DNA of 64,000 nt from Chitinophagaceae bacterium (GTDB taxonomy: Bacteria; Bacteroidota; Bacteroidia; Chitinophagales; Chitinophagaceae), in NCBI GenBank assembly GCA_947451935.1, contig CANGBH010000006.1, forward strand, positions 1 through 64,000. The letters run 5' to 3'. Position numbers and translations under genes: made by a program. Each line of letters starts with the position of its first letter. Position 1 is the stretch's first letter. This document shows positions 1 through 9,125 of this stretch, one piece after another. The notes below the pieces were generated by a model. That model worked only from the letters and a program-made list of their open reading frames with translations, ran no database searches and was not told the origin of the DNA.

Positions 1-410
1 GGAACACTCCAAAATTGAGAAGTACCCATATCTATAAAATTAGCATCGGCAGTCCAAGACGGACTTGGTAATGATGGAGCAACAGCTACCTTAAGATTAA
101 AAAAGAACAACCCTTCATCCCATTTTATATCTCCAAATAATGTTGCAGAGCCCGACAATTTAGTACCCTTACCAATGATAATGGTGAATACCCCTTCTGC
201 ATTAGTGGTTAATTCATTTTTTTCTTCCCAAACTACAGTTCCATTACTAGAACCAGAGAGTATTCGATCGATAACGGTTATCTGACGGAGTTTAGCAGCA
301 TTACCTGAAGGGTCACGTGCAACCGCTTGAAAAGTTATTCCCTGTGGAGATTGTGCAAATGATAAAATTGCTGAAAAGATCAAACAAAAAAATAAAAAAA
401 ACTTTTTCAT
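1..410 (-). CDS. Secreted protein with Bacteroidota QGITFQAVARD-type N-terminus, partial
   Basis: The first about 136 codons of a gene that leaves the window at base 1, read on the minus strand from ATG at 410. It begins with a signal peptide (MKKFFLFFCLIF, cleaved after ...SFAQ) followed by SPQGITFQAVARDPSGN. This opening is common at the N-terminus of large Bacteroidota surface proteins, often ones with tail-fibre-like or repeated C-terminal domains. The visible part then reads as beta-rich sequence (VVWEEKNELTTNAEGVFTI). Its ATG overlaps the TGA of the upstream gene in an ATGA, so it is the third gene of a translationally coupled set. The C-terminus and true function are not visible. Exported, probably outer-membrane or surface associated (inference). 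Confidence 0.8.
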   Translation of the reverse strand, partial: MKKFFLFFCLIFSAILSFAQSPQGITFQAVARDPSGNAAKLRQITVIDRILSGSSNGTVVWEEKNELTTNAEGVFTIIIGKGTKLSGSATLFGDIKWDEGLFFFNLKVAVAPSLPSPSWTADANFIDMGTSQFWSV

Positions 411-925
411 GGTAGGATTCCGGTTTTAATGATCTTGAATGACTGTGAATTATGGTTAGCCGATAGCTTTAATAAGTATAGACCACCAGCAAGATGACCT
501 GTATTAATTTTTAATCCTGATTTCAACATTGATCCTCGTGCAGTTCCATGATAGGTGATATTTCCTTTTACATCCATCATGATAATATCAACTAGATCAG
601 TTGCCGATGCAAATTGATTAGATTGTATTATTGTATATAATTGAGTGGGATTAGGATAAATAGTTACATGCATAGCATCATCAAGTACAGTAGACAAACA
701 GTTCATTTTGAAAATTCCATTCGCATGATCTGATTCCATCAACACACTAATTCCATTTTTAAGTGTTAAGCAATCAGTCTCGCCAATAAATGCTAAAGGA
801 CCTGAAAAAGATGTATTATAAATTCCTTCTTGAACTATGCCCCCAAATGTATATGCACCTGCAATCTGACCCTCAGCAACAGTAAGTGTAAATAAACAAA
901 CTAATATAAAAATTATCTTTCTCAT
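407..925 (-). CDS. Small secreted protein with T9SS type A sorting domain
   Basis: A 172-residue exported protein. An N-terminal signal peptide (MRKIIFILVCLFTLTVAEG) is followed by about 70 residues of unknown fold. From about residue 85 there is a typical type IX secretion C-terminal domain: YPNPT near residue 91, a DVKGN turn, GLYLLKL near residue 148, and an ending FKIIKTGIL. Proteins with this domain are exported by the Bacteroidota type IX system and anchored to the cell surface or released. The coding part before the sorting domain is very short, so this may be a surface adaptor or a reduced paralogue. It overlaps both neighbours by ATGA (4 nt), which argues for co-translation. Function unknown. 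Confidence 0.85.
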   Translation of the reverse strand: MRKIIFILVCLFTLTVAEGQIAGAYTFGGIVQEGIYNTSFSGPLAFIGETDCLTLKNGISVLMESDHANGIFKMNCLSTVLDDAMHVTIYPNPTQLYTIIQSNQFASATDLVDIIMMDVKGNITYHGTARGSMLKSGLKINTGHLAGGLYLLKLSANHNSQSFKIIKTGILP

Positions 926-1314
926 TGTTCGTAAACAAACCTGTATTTGTCTTGATTGAGGGTATATTCAATACTGAAATACGTTGTTTGAATATTAGTA
1001 ATAGAATAATCAATTGACGAAGGTCCACCTGTAGTGTTTTCAGTAGTCTCATGCAATGCAGATTTCCCGTCTACTGTAAATGTTCCATTATATCCGTCAG
1101 AATCTAGCCAAGTATAATCGGTCTTATAGGTCTTTGTATATATCCGTTGTGCAGGCGTAAGCGTTTGCCTTGATTCATTGATATAAAGCTCTTTTAGTTT
1201 CCAAGTCCTTGAGGATTTATTTGTAAGATATTCTGCTACCAATATCTCATCCTTAGTACAACCTAAGAAAGAGCAATAAATCGCTATCGATAGGAAAATG
1301 GTAAATAATCTCAT
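922..1314 (-). CDS. Lipocalin-like lipoprotein, hypothetical
   Basis: A 130-residue protein with a lipoprotein signal: hydrophobic stretch MRLFTIFLSIAIYCSF then the lipobox LGC, so it should be lipidated at Cys19. The mature part opens with LTNKSSRTWKLKELYIN and has alternating beta-strand sequence ending in YRFVYEQ. This resembles the small lipocalin-like (about 110-residue) lipoproteins frequent in Bacteroidota; that assignment rests on pattern and not on a search. It is the first gene of a three-gene set on the minus strand: its TGA overlaps the ATG of the sorting-domain protein at 922-925. Ligand and role unknown. Confidence 0.7.
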   Translation of the reverse strand: MRLFTIFLSIAIYCSFLGCTKDEILVAEYLTNKSSRTWKLKELYINESRQTLTPAQRIYTKTYKTDYTWLDSDGYNGTFTVDGKSALHETTENTTGGPSSIDYSITNIQTTYFSIEYTLNQDKYRFVYEQ

Positions 1315-1464
1315 CTCATTCAGTTTAAGCGAAAGTTAAAAAAAATCACACACGTAATCTAATTCTTATGGCCTACTTTAAGTAAACAGTTTGATAGGAA
1401 ATTGGAATTTAGCAGTACTATTCAAATAAAAAACTTCTCAAAACTAACATTATTTAAGTAAATC

Positions 1465-4400
1465 CTAACTAAATAGATATTCTACGTCCTCTCTACTTAA
1501 ACTCTTCACAAAGCCAGAATCATCTGTGACCAAATCCCGAGCAAGAATGCGTTTTCGGTCTTGAAGTTGAAGGATTTTATCCTCAATCGTATCCTTACAA
1601 ATCATTCTATAGGCAAATATGTTTTTCGTTTGCCCAATTCTATGTGTACGGTCAATGGCCTGTTGTTCTACAGCAGGGTTCCACCATGGATCTACAATAT
1701 ATACATAATCAGCAGCCGTCAGGTTTAGACCTACACCCCCTGCCTTAAGAGAAATCAAAAATACCCTTACTTCATCATTTTTTTGGAAGCTTTGAATTGC
1801 TTTCTCCCGATCTGTTGCTGAGGTACTACCATCAAAATATTCAAATTTCACACCAAGTTCAGTAAGCTTTTCTCTGATTAAAGCAAGCATCCCCAAAAAC
1901 TGAGAAAATACCAATGCCTTGTGATTTCCAATATTCTCCGAAATTTCCCTAGCCAACTCATCTAACTTAACAGAAACATTCGGGTATGGCTCAGGTTCAT
2001 TCATAATAGCTGGAGAATCACATATCTGACGCAATTTCATAAGGCCTTGTAAAATAGTAAGTTGCGACTTTTGGATTCCTTGCTCAGAAATAACCCCTAA
2101 TATCTTATTACGATAATCATTTCGATATGCATCGTAGATTGAACGTTGCTCGGTATCCATCTCACAGAAAAGGATTGTCTCCGTTTTATCTGGTAAATCT
2201 TTTGCTACCTGCTCTTTTGTCCTCCGTAATATAAAAGGGAACAAAAGCTTCTTAAGATGATCTTTTTGCTCAGGCTCACCAAATTTATCAATTGGTGTTG
2301 CAAATTCATTTCTAAAAAATTCTACACTTCCCAACATACCCGGATTAAGGAAATTCATCTGGGCATAAATATCAAAAGTGTTGTTTTGAAGTGGTGTACC
2401 ACTCATACAAAGCCTATTCTTTGCATTAATCAAACAGGCAGCTTTCGTTACTTTACTTTGTGGGTTTTTGATAGCCTGAGATTCATCTAGTACGATATAA
2501 TCAAACTCATTTTCTAACATGAATTTAATATCGCTACGCAATGTTCCATAGGTTGTTATTACAACATCATACTGCTGAAATATTTTTTTGTCTCGCTCTC
2601 GCTCACCACCATGATGAATTAGATAGGTCAATCCTGGCGTAAATTTTTTAATCTCATTTTCCCAGTTGAACATCAAGGTTGTAGGACAAACAACCATTGC
2701 ACTCATGGTAACTTTCTGATCTTTATACAATTGAAGACATGACAATGCTTGAATTGTTTTACCAAGACCCATGTCATCAGCGAGAATTCCACCCCAACCA
2801 ACTTCATTAAGATAGTTTAACCAATGATATCCAGCTACTTGGTAAGGCCTTAAAATATGAGCTAGTTCCTTTGGAGGATCTACCTCATTTATTCGATTGA
2901 AACTTCGAAGTCGTTCATATTTTTCCTCAAGCCTAATCATGACTTCTGTTTCATCAATACCACTATACAATTCATCGATTACACTCAAGTGAAATTTGGA
3001 CAACCTTAGTTTATCTAATTTTCCTTCCCCTACCCTAAACAACAGTGAATACTTTTTTAACCACTCTTCGGGCAAAATACCTAACGTGCCATCATTCAAT
3101 TGAACAAATTGTTGCTTGCTTGTTAAGGCACGCTTTATTTCTTCAATCGTAACTTGTTGATCACCAAAAACTACATTCACTTTAGCATCAAACCAATCAA
3201 CATCACTACTGATATATATTTTTGTTTGAGGTTTTGCAGTATTAAATCTAAAATTTTTTAATACATCAAACCCGATAACAGGAATATCAGATTCTCTCAT
3301 TGAATCTATGAACAAGAAAAACCAATTATTTTTTAATACATCTGCACCTTTCAAAACCAGATTAAAGCTATTATCTGTTCGAATAAAATTTGAATGTAAT
3401 GAAGTAAGCTTTTTAAGAAACTCTTGCTCTTTTGCAATATTGCGACGAATCATTTTAATTTTTGCACCATCGGCAAGAATGATGGTGTCTTTATCGTCAT
3501 ATTTCACATCATACCCCTGATATAAGAAGACTGGAACAAATACCAAATAATCATTCTTCTCTTCTAATAGCAATCTCATTTCTGGATTGCCTTCAAATAG
3601 ATTGCTAAGTAATGATTTATCAAAATCTACTTTATATTTTCTAACAAATGGAAGCACACTTGATTCAAGATATGCTGGCCAAGCAGCTTGAGATACCTTT
3701 TGATTTTTCTCAACAAGAAATGGTGATATAGATTGAAAATCTTCAATTGTATTCCAATTATACAATGTATTATTAAATAATGCTACAAGAGATGGACTCC
3801 ATTCATTATCATTAAACTCTATATCCCATTCCCTTACAATTACTTTTGGTAAAATCTCGACATGCTTTTTATCTGGAGAAATCTGCAATGCTGGAAGCAT
3901 CCCGTCAACCCCAATATTCACTTTCTGTAAATTAGACGTAGTAAATGTTTTTCCTGCAGCTAAGAAAAGGAATGGAGTTCCTTCGGCATTTTCAGAAAAT
4001 AATTTTACAAGTTTAGGATAAAGATATTCATCAATTAAACTTGTAGTCTCTACAGGAAATCCCTCATCTTCAGCATGTATGACATTTTCCCAAATACCAG
4101 AAAATGGAGAATTTCTATTTAGATATTTATCAATTTCTACTGGCTGTAATTTTCTTACCGAATTAAGTAGCGAAATTTCCTCGGTTTTCATCCCACTTGT
4201 AGGAACGTATTTAACAAGATCCAACTTTTGAACTTTCCCTACAAAAACTTCGTTTTCTTCATCAAATTCACCCGAAACAAGTTCAACACCAAAGCCTGGA
4301 TATTTCTTAGGCATCTCAACAAATACAACTCCAAGTCGTTGACTATTGGGTTCAGGTGCTTTCTCGATAACTACTTCGGGCTCCTTGATTTCCTGCCTCG

Positions 4401-5223
4401 CATAGGTTTTAGGTTCTTCTATTGGTGTAGATACCCGCTTTATTGTTGGATCTAATACACGTAAAAAAGGTTTACCATCTTTATAGGTAAATTCAAATTT
4501 TTTATCCCAATCTGGTTCAGACATGCTGTAACCATATATCCCTAAAAGCTTGTTTTTCTCTTTATCAAAATTTCGAATTGAATCGAAATAATGAGCACCA
4601 AATGAATTAATCAACTGCAAGAAAAGAGCAGTCTTATGTATACACAATGGGTGATTTACTTCCTCGCACTTACATGATGTATCAAAATTTCTTTCTTGGT
4701 TACGTTGGATGACCAGTGGGAATATCTCACCATCAATATCAAATTTTGCCTCAACACGCTCATCCTTTGCACTTATAATTGTAGCCTTACCTCTTCGTAG
4801 AATTGCATCAGCTTTCTCACCAGCATCCTGAGCAGATAAGAGTCTAATTGTTTTTAATTCTATGCTCTTCATTTTGATGACAGTATGCTTTTGATCATAT
4901 CGCATAATTCGATCACCAAGCATATTTTTATCAACAAGATCTTGAAGTTGAAGTAATGCTGCAGCTTCATGCCTGCAAATATCCCCTAAGTTATAAGGGC
5001 ATGAGCAACGCAATGACATAGCACGTGCATCTTTATATTTTTGTACATGCACTTTATAGGATGTACTGTAATTATCATCTTTTACTCGAAAAGTTACTGA
5101 ACCCATCAAGTCATCATGCTCAATGAATTCTACATATCCAATCGCATGAATTTTCTTTCCACGACGGATTACTTCGTCCGTTCCGTTATTGTATACAAAT
5201 TTCAGTAAATGCGAAAGGGACAT
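1465..5223 (-). CDS. SNF2-family DNA-dependent ATPase with SWIM zinc fingers
   Basis: A 1252-residue Swi2/Snf2 (RapA/HepA-like) ATPase, predicted to translocate on duplex DNA and remodel DNA-bound proteins; soluble. The C-terminal 470 residues carry the helicase core: Walker A DDMGLGKT near residue 817, a Walker B of the form LDESQ in place of DEAH, SGTPLQN as motif III, and motifs V-VI GGVGLNL and DRTHRIGQ. The N-terminus has two SWIM-type zinc fingers, C73-x-C75...C83-x-H85 and C184-x-C186...C194-x-H196, followed by a long middle region of the bacterial SNF2 type. SWIM fingers are known in this family for binding nucleic acid or protein, normally one copy. It stands alone, with about 150 bp to each neighbour, and no restriction or defence gene lies next to it, so a housekeeping role is as likely as a defence role. 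Confidence 0.93.
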   Translation of the reverse strand: MSLSHLLKFVYNNGTDEVIRRGKKIHAIGYVEFIEHDDLMGSVTFRVKDDNYSTSYKVHVQKYKDARAMSLRCSCPYNLGDICRHEAAALLQLQDLVDKNMLGDRIMRYDQKHTVIKMKSIELKTIRLLSAQDAGEKADAILRRGKATIISAKDERVEAKFDIDGEIFPLVIQRNQERNFDTSCKCEEVNHPLCIHKTALFLQLINSFGAHYFDSIRNFDKEKNKLLGIYGYSMSEPDWDKKFEFTYKDGKPFLRVLDPTIKRVSTPIEEPKTYARQEIKEPEVVIEKAPEPNSQRLGVVFVEMPKKYPGFGVELVSGEFDEENEVFVGKVQKLDLVKYVPTSGMKTEEISLLNSVRKLQPVEIDKYLNRNSPFSGIWENVIHAEDEGFPVETTSLIDEYLYPKLVKLFSENAEGTPFLFLAAGKTFTTSNLQKVNIGVDGMLPALQISPDKKHVEILPKVIVREWDIEFNDNEWSPSLVALFNNTLYNWNTIEDFQSISPFLVEKNQKVSQAAWPAYLESSVLPFVRKYKVDFDKSLLSNLFEGNPEMRLLLEEKNDYLVFVPVFLYQGYDVKYDDKDTIILADGAKIKMIRRNIAKEQEFLKKLTSLHSNFIRTDNSFNLVLKGADVLKNNWFFLFIDSMRESDIPVIGFDVLKNFRFNTAKPQTKIYISSDVDWFDAKVNVVFGDQQVTIEEIKRALTSKQQFVQLNDGTLGILPEEWLKKYSLLFRVGEGKLDKLRLSKFHLSVIDELYSGIDETEVMIRLEEKYERLRSFNRINEVDPPKELAHILRPYQVAGYHWLNYLNEVGWGGILADDMGLGKTIQALSCLQLYKDQKVTMSAMVVCPTTLMFNWENEIKKFTPGLTYLIHHGGERERDKKIFQQYDVVITTYGTLRSDIKFMLENEFDYIVLDESQAIKNPQSKVTKAACLINAKNRLCMSGTPLQNNTFDIYAQMNFLNPGMLGSVEFFRNEFATPIDKFGEPEQKDHLKKLLFPFILRRTKEQVAKDLPDKTETILFCEMDTEQRSIYDAYRNDYRNKILGVISEQGIQKSQLTILQGLMKLRQICDSPAIMNEPEPYPNVSVKLDELAREISENIGNHKALVFSQFLGMLALIREKLTELGVKFEYFDGSTSATDREKAIQSFQKNDEVRVFLISLKAGGVGLNLTAADYVYIVDPWWNPAVEQQAIDRTHRIGQTKNIFAYRMICKDTIEDKILQLQDRKRILARDLVTDDSGFVKSLSREDVEYLFS

Positions 5224-5374
5224 ATTTATTTCACGGTTAATCTGCGAAATTAACGGAAAAGAAGCGCTATAACATGAACAGGAAAGAATAAATATTCGAT
5301 ACGCTATGCATCAGGAAAAGTGTAAATAAAATAGTATATTCGTAGGCTTGCTTTAACTACTTCAGTAGCAATCG

Positions 5375-7090
5375 TTAATGCGAATCTCTTGTCACCTTGC
5401 TACCAGAACTCCCCTTCAAGAAATCCATATCTGCACCGAGATGAGCTTGTTCAACATGTTTTTGATATAAATGAACATAACCACGATCTGCTAATTGATA
5501 GCTAGGAGTCCAATTTGCCTTTCGCTTTTCAATTTCTTCATCTGATACCAATAACTGAAGACTTCTATTTTTAACATCCAATGAGATTAAATCACCATCT
5601 TGAACCACTGCAAGAAGTCCGCCCTTAGCTGCTTCTGGTGATACATGCAATACAACGGTACCAAATCCAGTTCCACTCATTCTTCCATCAGATATACGGA
5701 CCATATCCATCAATCCTTTTTCTAATAATTTTTTGGGTATTCCCATATTACCCACTTCAGGCATACCTGGATAGCCAACAGGACCAACATTTTTCAACAC
5801 CATCACAGATGTTTCATCAATATCTAATGAAGGATCATCAATGCGTTTATGGTAGTCTTCAATATTTTCAAAAACAACGGCACGCCCTGTATGGCACATC
5901 AGATGAGGGCTTGCCGCACTTGGTTTAATCACTGCTCCATTTTCACAGAGATTACCCTTTAAGATAGCCAAACCTGTTTCAGTTTTAAACGGATCAGTTA
6001 AATCAGAAATAACATCCTTATTATACGAAACAGCTTCTTTGTAATTTTCTTTTACCGTTTTGCCATTAGCCGTAATAAGATCAGTGTGCAAAATAGTTTC
6101 AAGTGCTTTCATCACAACAGGAAGTCCTCCAGCATAATAGAAATCCTCCATAAAATAACTTCCTGAAGGCTGAAGGTTGACTAGTAAAGGAATATCTTTT
6201 GAGAAAGTATGAAAATCTTCAAGTGTAAGATTCACTCCAATTCTATTAGCGATAGCAAGGAGGTGTATGACAAAATTGGTTGACCCGCCGATTGCGGCAT
6301 TTACCTTAATGGCATTTTCAAATGCCTCTCTAGTTAATAAATCAGAAAGTTTAAGGTCTTCTTTAACCATTTCAACAATGCGCATTCCAGAATATTGTGC
6401 AAACACTTTTCTACGGCTGTCTGCAGCAGGGATTGCAGCATTTGTTGGTAAGGTCAACCCAAGCGATTCGACCATACATGCCATGGTTGACGCAGTACCC
6501 ATCACTGCACAATGTCCTGCGCTTCGGCACATACAAGCTTCAGAAACCGTGAGTTGCTCTTGCGTCATTTCACCACTTCTAACAGCATCATTAAAACGCC
6601 AAATATCACTTGTTCCAATATTTTTTCCTTCATATCTACCCGTAAGCATTGGGCCTCCAGATACCACGAGGGTTGGAATATTTACACTGCACGCCCCCAT
6701 AACTAATGAAGGTGTTGTTTTATCACATCCACACAATAATATGACCCCATCTATCGGATTAGCTCGAATAGATTCTTCCACATCCATACTCGCCAAATTT
6801 CTATATAGCATGGCAGTTGGCTTAATGAGTGTTTCGCCAAGGGACATGACAGGAAACTCAACAGGGAAGCCCCCTGCAGCAATTACTCCTTTTTTAACTG
6901 ATTCAGCAAGTTCACGAAAATGTGCATTGCATGGTGTAAGCTCACTCCATGTATTACAGATGCCTATGACAGGTTTGCCACGAAATTCTTCATCTGGGAT
7001 ACCTTGATTTTTCATCCAAGCACGGTAAATGAACCCATCCTTTCCGGTTCTGCCAAACCATCCCTGGCTTCTCAGTGATGAACTGCTCAT
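5375..7090 (-). CDS. IlvD/Edd-family dehydratase, sugar-acid type (L-arabinonate dehydratase-like)
   Basis: A 571-residue iron-sulfur dehydratase. Many genomes would label it dihydroxy-acid dehydratase, but the details fit the sugar-acid branch (L-arabinonate, D-xylonate, galactonate). The N-terminus reads LRSQGWFG...GFIYRAWMKNQG, with CNTWSELTPCNAHF and CGCDKTTPS. Cys54, Cys122 and Cys194 are spaced like the [2Fe-2S] ligands of the L-arabinonate enzyme, and SDGRMSGTGFG near residue 470 provides the catalytic serine. These enzymes convert an aldonate to 2-keto-3-deoxy-aldonate in the cytoplasm. It lies 28 bp after comB and is probably the third gene of a gcvT-comB operon. No aldolase or aldonate transporter is adjacent, so the substrate is open. 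A role in branched-chain amino acid synthesis is less likely because no other ilv gene is nearby. Confidence 0.85.
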   Translation of the reverse strand: MSSSSLRSQGWFGRTGKDGFIYRAWMKNQGIPDEEFRGKPVIGICNTWSELTPCNAHFRELAESVKKGVIAAGGFPVEFPVMSLGETLIKPTAMLYRNLASMDVEESIRANPIDGVILLCGCDKTTPSLVMGACSVNIPTLVVSGGPMLTGRYEGKNIGTSDIWRFNDAVRSGEMTQEQLTVSEACMCRSAGHCAVMGTASTMACMVESLGLTLPTNAAIPAADSRRKVFAQYSGMRIVEMVKEDLKLSDLLTREAFENAIKVNAAIGGSTNFVIHLLAIANRIGVNLTLEDFHTFSKDIPLLVNLQPSGSYFMEDFYYAGGLPVVMKALETILHTDLITANGKTVKENYKEAVSYNKDVISDLTDPFKTETGLAILKGNLCENGAVIKPSAASPHLMCHTGRAVVFENIEDYHKRIDDPSLDIDETSVMVLKNVGPVGYPGMPEVGNMGIPKKLLEKGLMDMVRISDGRMSGTGFGTVVLHVSPEAAKGGLLAVVQDGDLISLDVKNRSLQLLVSDEEIEKRKANWTPSYQLADRGYVHLYQKHVEQAHLGADMDFLKGSSGSKVTRDSH

Positions 7091-7118
7091 AAAAAATTTA
7101 TTTGAATCAATTTACAAT

Positions 7119-7850
7119 TTATACCACAACTAAACGGTCGCCTTTGAAGATAGGCAAAACATTGGCATTATCTTCTGTAAGACAGTAACGAATATCCTTT
7201 TCAAGGTTATAATTCATTAGTCTATGGTAATGTGTTGCGCCATTTTTTTTCATGAATTCAAAACGATCTGCACCAGCATCATGATATAAATTTTCTGCCA
7301 TTTTGGAAGAGTCGCACTGCACATTAAAATGATCTTTAATCTTTGAAATAACTGCTCCAGCAAACAATGTATCTTCTATATTAACTCGATCTTTCCAAGC
7401 TGAACAACCGAGTAAAACATCTTTTCCTGAAAGAATAAGATGATCACATACAGCAGAAATATTTGGGAAAGACCCAGTTATGATTTCTGGTGCTCCTTGA
7501 TCCAATGCCATATGCAATAACTTGGTTCCATTAGTTGTGGTCAAAACAAGCACCTTGTTTTCTACAAACGACCTAGGGTATTCAAAAGGAGAATTACCAT
7601 AATGTAACCCTTCAGCAATACGACCATCTCGTTCACCTGCTGTAATGCCTCCAATTGCTGCGCCTAGTTCAATACAACGAGCTACTGATGAAACAGGTAT
7701 GACAGATTCTGCTCCATTATATAATGCTGTTGCAATCGTAGATGTAGCTCTCAAAACATCTATAATCACAACCACACTATTGCTAATATCATATAAATTA
7801 AGCAGGGCTGGAGAAAGACAAGTATATAAGTTTCTTTGTTCTAATGACAT
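7119..7850 (-). CDS. comB: 2-phosphosulfolactate phosphatase-family protein (ComB)
   Basis: A 243-residue protein of the ComB family, Mg-dependent phosphatases first described for removal of phosphate from 2-phosphosulfolactate in coenzyme M synthesis. The family signature is clear: VVIIDVLRATSTIATAL near residues 26-42, AGERDG, GNSPFEY and TTTNGTKLL. Many Bacteroidota carry comB without any coenzyme M pathway, so the physiological substrate here is unknown (sulfolactate metabolism or another phosphoester). It begins 8 bp after gcvT and ends 28 bp before the sugar-acid dehydratase, all on the same strand, so one transcript is likely. Soluble; no signal peptide. Confidence 0.88.
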   Translation of the reverse strand: MSLEQRNLYTCLSPALLNLYDISNSVVVIIDVLRATSTIATALYNGAESVIPVSSVARCIELGAAIGGITAGERDGRIAEGLHYGNSPFEYPRSFVENKVLVLTTTNGTKLLHMALDQGAPEIITGSFPNISAVCDHLILSGKDVLLGCSAWKDRVNIEDTLFAGAVISKIKDHFNVQCDSSKMAENLYHDAGADRFEFMKKNGATHYHRLMNYNLEKDIRYCLTEDNANVLPIFKGDRLVVV

Positions 7851-7858
7851 CAGTAGAC

Positions 7859-8947
7859 TTATTTTACAAATGGAAATTGCACAACTGAAGCTTTGATAAG
7901 CTTATCGCGGATGTCTATGTAAATAGTTGAGCCTATAGCTGAGTAAGATGACATAACATAGCCCATACCTATCCCAATATTAAGGGTAGGTGATTGGGTT
8001 CCAGATGTTACATGCCCTATTAAATTTCCTTCAGCATCCCGAATCTTATAATCATGCCTCGGGATACCTCTTTCAATCATTTCAAATCCTACTAGCTTTT
8101 TTTCAACTCCCGTTTCCTTTTGTCTCTTTAATAATTCAGAAGCTGTAAACTCTTTGCTGAATTTTGTAATCCACCCAAGTCCTGCTTCAATTGGTGTAGT
8201 AAAATCATTAATATCATTGCCATATAGACAATATCCCTTTTCCAATCTTAAGGTATCACGAGCTCCTAAGCCAACTGGTTTTATACCTGCTGCAGCACCC
8301 GCTTCAAAAATAGCATTCCAAATTTTGACTGCATTATCTCCTTCATCTTCAAAATATATTTCAACGCCACCTGCGCCAGTATAGCCTGTTGCACTCACCA
8401 AAACATTTTCAACCCCAGCAAATTTGCCCTTCGCAAAGGTGTAGTACTTCATATGAATAAGATCCATTTCAGTTAGTGGTTGAAGGACCTTAGTTGCATT
8501 TGGACCTTGAATAGCTAACAAGCATGTTCTATCTGAAATATTATGCATCTCCACCTGCTTGGTGTTGAAATGCGTAAACCATTGCCAGTCTTTTTCAATA
8601 TTAGAAGCATTTACCACTATCATGTAGACCTTATTTGCCTCTATACAATAAACAAGCATATCATCTACAATTCCTCCATTTTCGTTAACCAATGCGCTAT
8701 ACTGAGCTTGTCCATTTGTCAACTTTGATGAATCATTAGATCCTAAACGTTGAATTAAATCCAAGGCATGTTCCCCTTTAAGTATAAACTCACCCATATG
8801 ACTCACGTCAAAGACCCCCACATTATTTCTCACTGCATGATGTTCATCATTTATTCCAGTATAAGAGATGGGCATATTGTATCCGGCGAACTCTGCCATC
8901 TTTGCGCCTAGCGCTTGATGTAAGTGTGTAAAAGGAGTAGATTTCAT
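7859..8947 (-). CDS. gcvT: Aminomethyltransferase, glycine cleavage system T protein
   Basis: T protein of the glycine cleavage system: it transfers the aminomethyl carbon from lipoylated H protein to tetrahydrofolate and releases ammonia. About 362 residues, the usual length. Recognisable parts are [25 protein letters not shown], the folate-binding region around [30 protein letters not shown], and the C-terminal [20 protein letters not shown]. The start is set at ATG 8947 ([15 protein letters not shown]). A longer frame adds six residues, but those codons coincide with the -7 promoter box TATATTTG. The genes for H and P proteins are not in the window. Likely first gene of an operon with comB and the dehydratase. 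Confidence 0.95.
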   Translation of the reverse strand: MKSTPFTHLHQALGAKMAEFAGYNMPISYTGINDEHHAVRNNVGVFDVSHMGEFILKGEHALDLIQRLGSNDSSKLTNGQAQYSALVNENGGIVDDMLVYCIEANKVYMIVVNASNIEKDWQWFTHFNTKQVEMHNISDRTCLLAIQGPNATKVLQPLTEMDLIHMKYYTFAKGKFAGVENVLVSATGYTGAGGVEIYFEDEGDNAVKIWNAIFEAGAAAGIKPVGLGARDTLRLEKGYCLYGNDINDFTTPIEAGLGWITKFSKEFTASELLKRQKETGVEKKLVGFEMIERGIPRHDYKIRDAEGNLIGHVTSGTQSPTLNIGIGMGYVMSSYSAIGSTIYIDIRDKLIKASVVQFPFVK

Positions 8948-8952
8948 GGATG

Positions 8953-8960
8953 CAAATATA
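8953..8960 (-). promoter_or_regulatory. gcvT promoter -7 box, near-leaderless
   Basis: On the minus strand the box reads TATATTTG, a full match to the Bacteroidota -7 consensus TAnnTTTG, with only CATCC between it and the gcvT ATG. Transcription should therefore begin at or within a few bases of the start codon. The sequence just upstream of the box shares the 15-mer TTCCCTATTGCCTAT with the repeat array at 19.9-20.2 kb. No convincing -33 TTG was seen. Confidence 0.5.
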
Positions 8961-9075
8961 GGCAATAGGGAAATAGGTTTTGTGCTTAAGCAGTTCTACA
9001 AAATATTGATTTAAATAATTATGCTACTTAAAATAGTAATAAACTTTCACCCTTTCAGATATACATATAAAATAA

Positions 9076-9109
9076 CAAAGCCCCACTCATTTTAACGAGT
9101 GGGGCTTTG
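9076..9109 (-). terminator. Intrinsic terminator after susD
   Basis: Perfect 13-bp stem CAAAGCCCCACTC / GAGTGGGGCTTTG with an 8-base loop, followed on the minus strand by a T-rich run. It lies 17 bp after the susD stop and closes the susCD transcript. Confidence 0.9.
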
Positions 9110-9125
9110 CTAACATTAAACTAAT

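Noticed and set aside
6267-7007. 246-residue frame on the plus strand inside the dehydratase gene
   Set aside because: The minus-strand dehydratase is a strong family match through the whole region; the opposite frame shows no domain and is a shadow.
8948-8965. Longer gcvT N-terminus
   Set aside because: The six extra codons coincide with the TATATTTG promoter box, and the shorter start gives the normal family N-terminus.
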